Positions 1-6,776 of a DNA stretch of 6,832 nucleotides are shown here, piece by piece. Each line of letters opens with the position of its first letter. Position 1 is the stretch's first letter. The stretch spans positions 1-6,832 of the forward strand of contig JBHJHK010000316.1 in the NCBI GenBank assembly GCA_050330975.1, written 5' to 3'. The position numbers were made by a program, and so were the translations under genes. Origin of the DNA: JBHJHK01 sp050330975 (lineage in GTDB: Bacteria > Pseudomonadota > Gammaproteobacteria > Competibacterales > Competibacteraceae). The notes below the pieces were generated by a model. That model saw only the letters and a program-made list of their open reading frames with translations, did not search any database and was not told where the DNA came from.

Positions 1-28
1 CGCTGGGTCGTTGTGGGGGAGGGTTGCG
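1..28. other. Left-edge sequence downstream of the operon's last visible gene
   Basis: Only 28 bases follow the stop of the TPR-peptidase gene. No inverted repeat with a T-run is visible, so transcription may continue past the left edge. Whether another gene follows cannot be told from this window. Confidence 0.5.
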
Positions 29-2677
29 TCAGTCATAGGGGTTGCCACGGATGGTGTCCTCTGGCTCATGGAGGGTGAGTAACAGCTCCAGGGCGGGCAG
101 GTAACTGGGGGCCCGTTCCAGGGCGATGAGGAGGGTCTGACGGGCTTCCCGGGGACGATTGGCCCAGTGTAGAGCCCGAGCCAGATGATAGTGGGCCGCG
201 GCGGGGTCGGCGGGGGAGAGGTCTATCAGGGCCTGCCTGGCCGCCACCGCCTCGCCGTAGCGGCGGGTGCGTTCGAAGTGCCCCGCCAGCTCAAGGTGCA
301 GGGAGGGGTCGAAGGGATCGACAAAGCGGGCCTGTTCCAGGGCGCGGATGGCACCAGAGACGTCGCCGGCGGCGGCCCGCAGGGTCGCCAGTTGCCGGTG
401 GGCTTGGTAGTTGTCGGCGTCCAAGGCCGTGAGGGCCGCCAGTTGGGCCGTGGCCTTGGCGGACTCCCCCCGCCGTTGGTAGAGCTCTGCCAGCAACGCG
501 TAGGGTCCATCGCCACTGCCGTCCTCGGGGAACAGGGCTTGGGCCCGGCGCAGCAAGACCTCGGCCTCCTCTAGGTCCCCCCGTTTCAAGAGGAAATGCC
601 CCGCCAGGAGTTGGGGGAGATAAGTGTCGGGTTGGGCCTTGGCCCGCTCCACCAGGGCGGCGTCGGGGAGGACCCCCCGCTGCCCCGGCCGAGCCCCCGT
701 CAATGCCCCCAAAGGAGTCTGGAAGCGCCGCCTCAAGTGGGCGTCGAAGTCCCGGTCCAAGGCGGCCGGGGCAATCCCCAGCACCTCTGTTACGGCGTCG
801 GCGTCACTGGCCCCGCGGCTGTAGGCCGCCAGGAGGGCGTTGATGGCTTCAAAGCCAAAGCGCTGGTGGATGTAGGCCACCACCTGGGAGGCCAGGTAGT
901 AGGCGAAGATCACCTGTTCGGGGTAAGCCGGCCGCACAAAGGCCTCGTTGAGGCGACTCACCGGGGGTAAGCGGCCGTCGCGGTAGGCCATGAGAAAACC
1001 CGCCGTGGGGTCTCCCCCCCAGCCGGGGCTGGCGGTCTGCTCTTCGTAGACCGCCAGGCCTTCGGAGAACCAGCGGGGTACCCGCCCCTGGGAGGCTTTG
1101 ATGTGGAAGGAATGGGCCAGTTCGTGCCACAGGGTCGAAGCCCAGTGGAAACTCCCCCGGGGACGGGCGGTGGGGGAGTCCATGGCCACTACCGGGCCAA
1201 AGGACACCCCCAACGCCCCCAGGCCCGCTAACCCCACGGTGCGCACCGAGAAATCCCCGTGGTGGGGGTAGATTTCGATGCGCAGCGGCCCCTCTAGGGT
1301 CACCCCGTAGCGTTCTTGAAAGTGGGCCAGGGCGGCGTGGGCCACCTGGGCCACCAACGGGGTGAGGACCGCCGCTTCGTCCCGGTGGACCACGATGTCA
1401 AAGGGCTCAGTCCGGTGGATCCGATACTCTGTAAAGGTATCGGCCAGATCCAGGGTGTTTTTGATCCAGACGTTGAAGGGGTCGCCGGCAAAGGCCCGTT
1501 CCAGGTGGTCTCGGCCCTCGGCCATGCGTCCCAAGCGCATCAAGTTGAGACCCAACAGGCCATGGCCCCGCCAAGAGCGAGGGTCGAGTTCCACCGCTTG
1601 CTCGGCGAAGTCCACGGCGGCTTGGTAGTGGCGATTGCGGGCCACCTGCTCAGCCAGGGTGTTGTAAAAGGCCGCCGGCCTGGGGTTGACGGCCCGGGCC
1701 CGGGCCTCGGTGGCCTGGAGGGCCCGGTCCTGGCGGCGCAATACCTGGAGGGTGGCCAGCACCGCCAAAGCCTCCAAGTCGGCGGGGTTGTGGGTCAAGG
1801 CGGTGCGGGCCTGGGTTTCGGCCGCGTCGAAGCGCTCCGATTCCAATAACAGCTTGGCTAGCAGTGCCCGGGCGGCGCTGAAGCGGGGGTTGACGGCCAG
1901 GGCCGCCTCGGCGGTGGCCAGCGCCTCGGGGCGGAAGTCGAAGTGCTGACTCTTGGCTTTGACCAACAAAAGTGCCGGATGGTCGGGATCCAGGGCCTCG
2001 GCTTCGGCCACCACCGCGGCGGCCTCGGCGTTGTTGTATTTGGCGAGCAAAAGATCCGCCAGGGCGACAAAGGCCTCGATACGCCGGGGGGCGGCGGCCA
2101 TGAGCTCGCCGTAGACTCCCACGGCGTCGTGGAAGCGCCGGGGGTCCTCGTCCCCCAATTGGCGCAGGGCTCCGGCCACCGCCAGGCGAGGGTCGTAGGG
2201 GAGGCCCGGGTGATCGGCCCCGGCCAGGGCGGCAAAGGTGGCCCGCGCCCGGGCCGTGGAGCCCGTGCGCCGGTCCAGGACCGCCCGGCGGTAGCGGGCC
2301 ACCAGGGCCTCCTCCGGGGTGCCCCGGCCGGCGGCCACCAGGGCCTCGATCTGGGCCAGGGCTTCGGCGGCGGCCTCCAGTTGTCCCGTGGCGGTCAACG
2401 CCTCCCCCAGGGCCAGGGCGGCGGCGGCATCCCCCCGGCCCGCGGCCAGTTGCTCCCGAGCCCGGGCGATGACTGCCGGGTAGTCGCCTCGGTTGAGGGA
2501 GGCGGTCCAGTGGAGGGCGTCGCTGGCCACCTCGGCCCCCACCGGGACGGGGGCGGTTTGCGCCGTGGCCACAGCCGCGGGGGCGGCACTGGCGGCCACG
2601 GCCAACCAAAAGGCCAGGCCACCCATGGCCACAGAGCCCAGGGGGGTCGGCCGGTTGGATTGGCGTTGACGGATCAT
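29..2677 (-). CDS. Exported TPR protein with Peptidase_MA-type zinc metallopeptidase domain
   Basis: An 882-residue exported protein. Residues 1-39 form a signal peptide (basic start MIRQRQ, hydrophobic core about 16-37, probable cleavage after ATA at 37-39). Residues about 60-405 are a run of degenerate tetratricopeptide repeats rich in alanine and leucine. The gluzincin-type peptidase domain follows (about 412-665). It contains AMDSPTARPRGSFHW, the zinc motif HELAH (518-522) and, 17 residues after it, the third-ligand motif SEGLAVYEE with E539 as expected zinc ligand and E519 as catalytic base. A further TPR array occupies about 670-860, and the protein ends in NPYD. The layout matches Peptidase_MA-like metallohydrolases with flanking TPRs, and the active-site set looks complete. 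The TPRs probably bind protein partners, perhaps products of the upstream genes; the substrate is unknown. It is the last gene visible, starting in an ATGA overlap. The open frame continuing upstream of 2677 is arginine/proline-rich and is a shadow. Confidence 0.93.
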   Translation of the reverse strand: MIRQRQSNRPTPLGSVAMGGLAFWLAVAASAAPAAVATAQTAPVPVGAEVASDALHWTASLNRGDYPAVIARAREQLAAGRGDAAAALALGEALTATGQLEAAAEALAQIEALVAAGRGTPEEALVARYRRAVLDRRTGSTARARATFAALAGADHPGLPYDPRLAVAGALRQLGDEDPRRFHDAVGVYGELMAAAPRRIEAFVALADLLLAKYNNAEAAAVVAEAEALDPDHPALLLVKAKSQHFDFRPEALATAEAALAVNPRFSAARALLAKLLLESERFDAAETQARTALTHNPADLEALAVLATLQVLRRQDRALQATEARARAVNPRPAAFYNTLAEQVARNRHYQAAVDFAEQAVELDPRSWRGHGLLGLNLMRLGRMAEGRDHLERAFAGDPFNVWIKNTLDLADTFTEYRIHRTEPFDIVVHRDEAAVLTPLVAQVAHAALAHFQERYGVTLEGPLRIEIYPHHGDFSVRTVGLAGLGALGVSFGPVVAMDSPTARPRGSFHWASTLWHELAHSFHIKASQGRVPRWFSEGLAVYEEQTASPGWGGDPTAGFLMAYRDGRLPPVSRLNEAFVRPAYPEQVIFAYYLASQVVAYIHQRFGFEAINALLAAYSRGASDADAVTEVLGIAPAALDRDFDAHLRRRFQTPLGALTGARPGQRGVLPDAALVERAKAQPDTYLPQLLAGHFLLKRGDLEEAEVLLRRAQALFPEDGSGDGPYALLAELYQRRGESAKATAQLAALTALDADNYQAHRQLATLRAAAGDVSGAIRALEQARFVDPFDPSLHLELAGHFERTRRYGEAVAARQALIDLSPADPAAAHYHLARALHWANRPREARQTLLIALERAPSYLPALELLLTLHEPEDTIRGNPYD
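2674..2677 (-). promoter_or_regulatory. ATGA start/stop overlap
   Basis: The ATG of the TPR-peptidase gene (2677-2675) overlaps the TGA of the caspase-like gene (2676-2674) in the classic ATGA arrangement. This indicates translational coupling of the two genes and fixes the start. Confidence 0.8.
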
Positions 2678-3744
2678 GGCGCGGCGTCTTCCTCTGGGGC
2701 CGGAGCGGTCCGGTCGGCGTCTGAGTTCTCCCCATCCCCGGCGGCCAGCTGGCGGCTCACTAGGGCCAGTTCCACCAACAGGGTCTCCAGTTGCCCTCGG
2801 TAGTCTTGGGGGTCGAGGTTGGGCCGCTCCCGGCGCAGGGCGTCGATGCGGTCCAACAGGGCTTGGCGGCGGGCGATGAGGTCCGCGTCGGCGTCTGCCG
2901 CGGCGAAGGCGGGGGGCGGGGGCGGAGTGAGGTAAAAGGCCGCCGCCAACGCCCCGTCGCCGTCGCTCATGCTCGGTTCGGCGCTGCCCTCCCCGTCGCC
3001 GTCGTCGTCCAACAGGGCGTGCTCCGTGAGCAAGCGCCGCTCGGCCTCCGCCTGGCTTTGCACCTGGTGGCGGGCGAACTCGAAGGCCTCCAGCAGGGAC
3101 ACCCGGCCGTTTTTGTCGCCGTCGGCGCCGCTGGCGGGGTCGACGGCCTGGGTGAAGGCCCCGCCGAACTCGGCGAAATAGCGCTCGGCAGCCGAGGCGG
3201 TGGCGGTGATCACCACTCGCTCGGGGCCGCTCAAGGATGAGATGAAGGGACCACTGGCGCTGGTGGTGTTGACCACCGCCAGGGGGCGGTCCCCCCAGGG
3301 TTCTAGCCAACGGTTGAAGTCGGCGGCGCTGATGTCGGGGCCGGGGACGTTGAACAGCGCTCCTTGGCCCCCTTCGCCCCGGGCGGTGCCGTGGCCGATG
3401 AGGACCACCACCAGGGCGGCGTCGGGGGCTGAGGCCCTAGCCAGCCCCAAGAGGGCGTCCCGCACCACCGCCCTCCGGGGCGCCCCGGGGGTGGTGACCC
3501 CCGCCGGTAGCTCTAGGGGGGTGGGGGCCAGATAGGTGATGGCATCGGCCGCCACCCCTTGGGCCAACACCGTCTTCACCAGGGTCGTTCCCCAGCTTTT
3601 GAACAACGCCGCAAAGCTCTCGTCGCCCCCCAGGCCCTGGATAATCACGAGCCTCGGGGCGGCGTCCACGGGGGCGACCGCGCCCGCCAGCGCCAGGACG
3701 GCCAGGATTATGGCCCCCATCCCCGAGTCCCGTTGACCGCCCAT
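2674..3744 (-). CDS. Exported caspase/legumain-like protein with EF-hand loop, cysteine-free
   Basis: A 356-residue protein of a family seen near VWA/DUF4159 genes; its biochemical role is unknown. The N-terminus is a Sec signal peptide: hydrophobic core about residues 9-24, likely cleavage after VDA (26-28). The region from about 31 to 200 has the order of a clan CD (caspase/legumain) fold: a beta strand RLVIIQG, a hydrophobic strand ending in GHG with histidine 118, then LAVVNTTSASG (155-165), where such peptidases place the nucleophile cysteine. Here that site holds T and S residues, and the whole protein contains no cysteine. Residues 208-219 fit the EF-hand calcium loop exactly: D at loop positions 1 and 3, N at 5, G at 6, E at 12. 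A second partial loop, DDDGDG, is at 246-251. After PPPPP (274-278) comes a likely coiled coil (about 286-335) and an acidic tail. It is probably a periplasmic binding or structural protein and not a cysteine peptidase. The longer start is chosen for its overlap with the upstream stop. Confidence 0.85.
   Translation of the reverse strand: MGGQRDSGMGAIILAVLALAGAVAPVDAAPRLVIIQGLGGDESFAALFKSWGTTLVKTVLAQGVAADAITYLAPTPLELPAGVTTPGAPRRAVVRDALLGLARASAPDAALVVVLIGHGTARGEGGQGALFNVPGPDISAADFNRWLEPWGDRPLAVVNTTSASGPFISSLSGPERVVITATASAAERYFAEFGGAFTQAVDPASGADGDKNGRVSLLEAFEFARHQVQSQAEAERRLLTEHALLDDDGDGEGSAEPSMSDGDGALAAAFYLTPPPPPAFAAADADADLIARRQALLDRIDALRRERPNLDPQDYRGQLETLLVELALVSRQLAAGDGENSDADRTAPAPEEDAAP
2688..2695 (-). 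promoter_or_regulatory. Ribosome binding site of the TPR-peptidase gene
   Basis: On the minus strand AGAGGAAG lies just ahead of the ATG at 2677, inside the end of the upstream gene. The gap from GAGGA to the ATG is 12 bases, somewhat long but usable. It is the clearest Shine-Dalgarno sequence in the window and supports choosing 2677 over the much longer open frame that runs back to 3310. Confidence 0.6.
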
Positions 3745-3746
3745 CA
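3742..3746 (-). promoter_or_regulatory. TGATG stop/start overlap
   Basis: The TGA of the VWA/amidotransferase-like gene (3746-3744) shares one base with the ATG (3744-3742) of the caspase-like gene. A GGGGG run (3757-3753) lies eight bases upstream of this ATG and is only a weak Shine-Dalgarno match. Initiation is therefore probably coupled to termination of the upstream gene. A second in-frame ATG at 3720 could also serve, giving a protein eight residues shorter with the same signal peptide core. Confidence 0.65.
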
Positions 3747-5990
3747 GACCAACCCCCGGGCCCGGCGGTAGAGCCATTCCGCCGCCAACAAAACCAGGAT
3801 CAGCCCCAACAGCAAAGGCGCGTCCCACAGGGCCCGGCGCTCCAGGCGCTGGACGTCGTCTCGGGGGGGGTCGAGGTGGGTCGCCAAAGCCACGGCCTCG
3901 CCGGCGGGGAAAAACTGTCCCCCCGTGGCCCGGGCGATGTCCCGCAGTAAAGGGGTATTGCGCTGGCTGCCAAAGGGTTCTTTGGCATCGCGAGCTGTCA
4001 GCAGGTAACCCGTGGCCTCCCCCAGGGGCACATCTCCCCGCTCGGCCCGGACCTCCACGGTCCAAAGCCCGGCTTCCGAGGGGGCTATGGTGGCGGTGTA
4101 GCGGCCATTGGTTTGATGGATCAGCGACACTTGGAAGGCCCGGCCCGGACCTTGGCCCACCAATACCACCTGGGCGTCGGGCACCGGGTGGTGGCTTTCG
4201 TCCCGCACCGTCGCCGTCACCGTCAGCGTTTCGCCGGGAACTGCGGGGTCCGGGGGCACGGCGAGGGTGACGGGTCCGGGGGCGTCTGCCACCAGGGTCC
4301 GCAGCAATCCCCGCCACAGGGTTTCGTGGCTTACGTCGTCCACCGGCACCTGGGCGTGCATCTGCCAGCGCCAGCTGTCGGCCACGGCAAAGGTCATAGC
4401 GTGGCCGCGGCCGTAGCGCTGGAGGGACAACAACGGCAGGGGTGTGCCGTCGATGGCCGGTGGCCCCTGGAGTAAGACCTGGGCCCCGGGTTTGGGGGTT
4501 GCCGGTCCATTGACCATGGTCAAGGTCGGCAGGGCGTCCAGGGTATCCAGGGCCATCAACCCCTGGAGGGTCGGGTGATCCGCGGCGTGGATCCCCAAGG
4601 TGACGGGTACCTGGCGGGTGAACTCTCCCCGCCGTCCGGGGGGCAACACCACGGGCAAGGCGGTGGCCAAGGGGGTGGCGGCAAAGCCCCCTTCTCCCAA
4701 GGCCCGCCGCCCCCCCAGGGTTAACAGGCCCCCGCCCCGCCGGTCGACGAAGTCGTGGAGCAAACGGTGCTGTTCGCCGTTGAAAAACCCCGCCTCGACG
4801 CTCCCCAGGATCAAGCCGTGGTAGGCGAACAGGGTTTTGGCATCCCCGGGAAAACCGTTGGCCAACTCCTCGGGGTCGTCGATGCCCACCCGGTAAAAGC
4901 GGCTCTCGGCGGTGCGCACCAACCCCACTACCTGAAGGGCGTCGTCGTCGTCCACCGCCCGGCGCAAGAACTTGAACTCAAAGCGCGGCTCCCCCTCCAG
5001 GTAGAGGATGCGCCGCGGCCCCCCTTGGACGTCGACCACCCGCTGGCGGACGTTGTTGGCGACGAGGGTTTCCCCCGGCTGGGGTGGGATGCGAAAGCGC
5101 AGGGTCAAAGGGCCGGCATCGTCCACGGGCAATTGCAAGGTGGCCGTCTGCTGCGCCCCGGCCAGGGTCAAGGGAACGGCGGCTAGGCGCCGCTCGTCGT
5201 CTTCCGCCACCACGGTGAGTTGGCGGCCGTCGAACCCCCGCTGGGCGACGGTGACCCGGGCGGTGACAGCACCCCCCGCCAGGGCGGTGGTGGGCAGTTG
5301 TACCCCCTGGATCTCCACGTCGAGGTCTCGGGCCCGGGGACCCACGGCGACGGTGTGGACTGGAATGCCCGCCACCTGGAGGGCTTGGATGGCCCGGCGC
5401 AACAAAGCGTCGTCATCGCCCCCCGCCGTGGCTCCGTCGCTCACCACCACCCAACTGGTGGGGGCCTCGGGGTTGGCCACCGCCTGACTCAAGGCTTGGC
5501 CCAAGGCGCTCAAGGGGCCGTCGAAGGTCAAGTTGGCGATGATGGACCCCTCGGGCCCTCGCTCCACGGGGGCGAGGGTGCGGTCGAAGCGAAACCAGCG
5601 CACCTCCCGGTCCCCCAGGGCGCGGGCCAAATCCCCCGACTCGGCCACCAGGCTGCGGAGTTGTCGGGCCCCTTCCCCCGACCCCAGGGTCAGGCTCTGG
5701 GAGTTGTCCAACAATACCCCCACGGCCCCGGGCGCCGGGACGTCCACCGACAGCACCAACAGCGGCTGGCACAGGCAAAGGACGACCAAGGCGATGGCGG
5801 CGCTGCGCAGGGTGGCCAAGACGACTCGGTCTTTGGGGTGGGCGAGGGTGCGGTGGGCCAGGACCACGAGGGCGATGGCCAGTGGTACAGCGGCCAACGC
5901 CCAGGACCAGGGAGCACCCAGGGTCAAGGCCCCGCGACTAAAGTCGCTCCAGGGGTATTTCAACAACCAGGCGAAGAGATCGACATCCAT
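3744..5990 (-). CDS. Membrane-anchored VWA / glutamine-amidotransferase-like protein
   Basis: A 748-residue inner-membrane protein of the type found in MoxR/BatA loci. Two hydrophobic helices lie near the N-terminus (about 28-46 and 57-81) and one near the C-terminus (about 721-740), followed by a short basic RRAR tail. Between them sits a large, probably periplasmic, region. A VWA domain (about 88-220) has an intact metal-ion-dependent adhesion site, DNSQS at 95-99, and the usual SDG at 184-186. An Ig-like stretch follows (about 225-320). A GATase1-like domain comes next (about 326-545; RRILYLEGEPRFEFKFLRR, LILGSVEAGFF at 393-403, GRGHAMTFAVADSWRW at 527-542), and then another beta-rich stretch (about 570-665). 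The amidotransferase nucleophile position reads GGGLLTLGG (419-427) with no cysteine; the only cysteines, C72 and C74, are in a membrane helix. The role is probably binding or scaffolding, not catalysis. The ATG at 5990 is preferred; a TTG at 6005 would add five residues. Neither has a strong ribosome binding site. The gene ends in a TGATG overlap with the next gene. Confidence 0.93.
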   Translation of the reverse strand: MDVDLFAWLLKYPWSDFSRGALTLGAPWSWALAAVPLAIALVVLAHRTLAHPKDRVVLATLRSAAIALVVLCLCQPLLVLSVDVPAPGAVGVLLDNSQSLTLGSGEGARQLRSLVAESGDLARALGDREVRWFRFDRTLAPVERGPEGSIIANLTFDGPLSALGQALSQAVANPEAPTSWVVVSDGATAGGDDDALLRRAIQALQVAGIPVHTVAVGPRARDLDVEIQGVQLPTTALAGGAVTARVTVAQRGFDGRQLTVVAEDDERRLAAVPLTLAGAQQTATLQLPVDDAGPLTLRFRIPPQPGETLVANNVRQRVVDVQGGPRRILYLEGEPRFEFKFLRRAVDDDDALQVVGLVRTAESRFYRVGIDDPEELANGFPGDAKTLFAYHGLILGSVEAGFFNGEQHRLLHDFVDRRGGGLLTLGGRRALGEGGFAATPLATALPVVLPPGRRGEFTRQVPVTLGIHAADHPTLQGLMALDTLDALPTLTMVNGPATPKPGAQVLLQGPPAIDGTPLPLLSLQRYGRGHAMTFAVADSWRWQMHAQVPVDDVSHETLWRGLLRTLVADAPGPVTLAVPPDPAVPGETLTVTATVRDESHHPVPDAQVVLVGQGPGRAFQVSLIHQTNGRYTATIAPSEAGLWTVEVRAERGDVPLGEATGYLLTARDAKEPFGSQRNTPLLRDIARATGGQFFPAGEAVALATHLDPPRDDVQRLERRALWDAPLLLGLILVLLAAEWLYRRARGLV

Positions 5991-6014
5991 GGGATAGCGG
6001 CCCAAATGCGGCTC

Positions 6015-6770
6015 TCAGTGGGTGAGGGCATAGACGATGAAATTGATGCCAATTTCGTAGGCGTAGGTGGAAAACTTGAGGGGGTAATAGGGGTCATCGG
6101 CCCATTCCCAAGCGTCGCCCAGGTCGGTATTCCAGTTGATCAACACCATCAACCGGCCGCTGTCGTCGAAGATACCCCGCACTTCGGGGAAGTAGCCGTC
6201 GTACTCGTGGGTGGGCCCACCGTAGGCGGCCTGCTGACCCTGGCGCAGGTTGGGGACTTGGATGATCTCCTCGATGTCGTAGAACACGTTGAACACCGGG
6301 TGATCCGAGGGCACGTCGACGATGGGGCGCCCGGGTAGCACCCGTTGCATCTCCGCCTCAAAGCGCCGCCAGGCTCGGCTGCCCCAAAAGTCGTCGATCA
6401 CCAAAAACCCCCCGGCCTGCAAGTAGTCCCGCAGGCTTTGACGTTCGTCCTCGGTGAGGTCGATACTGCCCACCTCCAACATGTAGAGGAAGGGGTAGCG
6501 GCGCAGGTCCGGGTCGCTCAACGACACGGCGTTGTCGTTGGGATAGGCGTCGACACCGGTGAGGCGCTGGAGGGCGATGAGAAACTGGCGATCGGCCTTG
6601 GGGTAGTCGATGGCCCAGCGATTGCCGGCGTAGTAGCCGTAGGAGCCATCGGTGTAGATGCCCCGGGTGAAGAACAGCTCGTGGTAGGGCCGAGGTCCTG
6701 GGGTGCCGGCGAAGGGGGTCACGGGTTGGCCCCAGAGGGGGCTTGCCCAAGCCCTGAGTAGCAAGGCCAA
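6015..6770 (-). CDS. DUF4159 domain-containing protein, start uncertain
   Basis: This is a member of the DUF4159 family, whose biochemical function is unknown and whose genes usually sit in MoxR/BatA-type VWA loci. Counting from a TTG at 6770, the protein has 251 residues. The domain spans about residue 28 to the C-terminus. Family hallmarks visible are the RWAIDYPKAD stretch (51-60), DPDLRRYPFLYM (86-97), GGFLVIDDFWG (120-130), FDDSGRLMV (201-209), NTDLGDAWEW (214-223) and the terminal GIN...YALTH. The fold looks related to class I amidotransferases, but no cysteine is present. The N-terminus is the weak point: residues 1-15 resemble the second half of a signal peptide, no good ribosome binding site precedes the TTG, and an in-frame TAG lies two codons upstream. 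A GTG at residue 17 is another possible start. It precedes the VWA gene with a 24-nt gap and is probably co-transcribed with it. The family call is secure; the start and intactness are not. Confidence 0.88.
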   Translation of the reverse strand: MALLLRAWASPLWGQPVTPFAGTPGPRPYHELFFTRGIYTDGSYGYYAGNRWAIDYPKADRQFLIALQRLTGVDAYPNDNAVSLSDPDLRRYPFLYMLEVGSIDLTEDERQSLRDYLQAGGFLVIDDFWGSRAWRRFEAEMQRVLPGRPIVDVPSDHPVFNVFYDIEEIIQVPNLRQGQQAAYGGPTHEYDGYFPEVRGIFDDSGRLMVLINWNTDLGDAWEWADDPYYPLKFSTYAYEIGINFIVYALTH

Positions 6771-6773
6771 CGG

Positions 6774-6776
6774 CTA
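6774..6776 (-). other. In-frame TAG upstream of the DUF4159 gene
   Basis: On the minus strand an ATG at 6812-6810 is in the same frame as the DUF4159 gene, 14 codons above the TTG at 6770. It is separated from it only by this TAG. The conceptual peptide is MRSPPVVSIPLT, stop, then PLALLLRAWASPLWGQ, which together resemble one signal peptide split by a stop. A single base change (TGG or CAG to TAG) would explain it, as would a base-calling error. The ATG itself lacks a purine-rich ribosome binding site, so the upstream start may never have been used. All four genes in the window end in TGA, so TAG is not the habitual stop here. Confidence 0.6.

Noticed and set aside
1670..2640. Repetitive GC-rich look suggesting DNA-level repeats
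   Set aside because: The similarity comes from alanine/leucine-rich TPR coding. I see no exact tandem units or regular spacers as in a CRISPR array or satellite.
1943..2803. Plus-strand open frame of 286 codons
   Set aside because: It is antisense to the TPR-peptidase gene, glycine/histidine/glutamine-rich and without any recognisable domain, as expected for a mirror frame in GC-rich DNA.
2678..3310. Upstream extension of the TPR-peptidase reading frame to 3310
   Set aside because: The extra 211 residues are arginine/proline/glycine-rich shadow coding over the caspase-like gene. The ATG at 2677 has a ribosome binding site, an ATGA overlap and a proper signal peptide.
3863..3870. Long G/C homopolymers, for example eight G here and seven C at 1014-1020 and 4710-4716
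   Set aside because: I considered these as slippage or programmed frameshift sites. The reading frames stay intact across each run and encode ordinary Pro-Pro or Gly-Gly pairs.
3745..4317. Upstream extension of the caspase-like reading frame to 4317
   Set aside because: It overlaps the clearly coding C-terminal part of the VWA protein and has low-complexity composition. The signal peptide begins right after the ATG at 3744.
5220..6338. Plus-strand open frame of 372 codons
   Set aside because: It is antisense across the VWA and DUF4159 genes, whose family motifs are unmistakable. The product is low-complexity and crosses a gene boundary.
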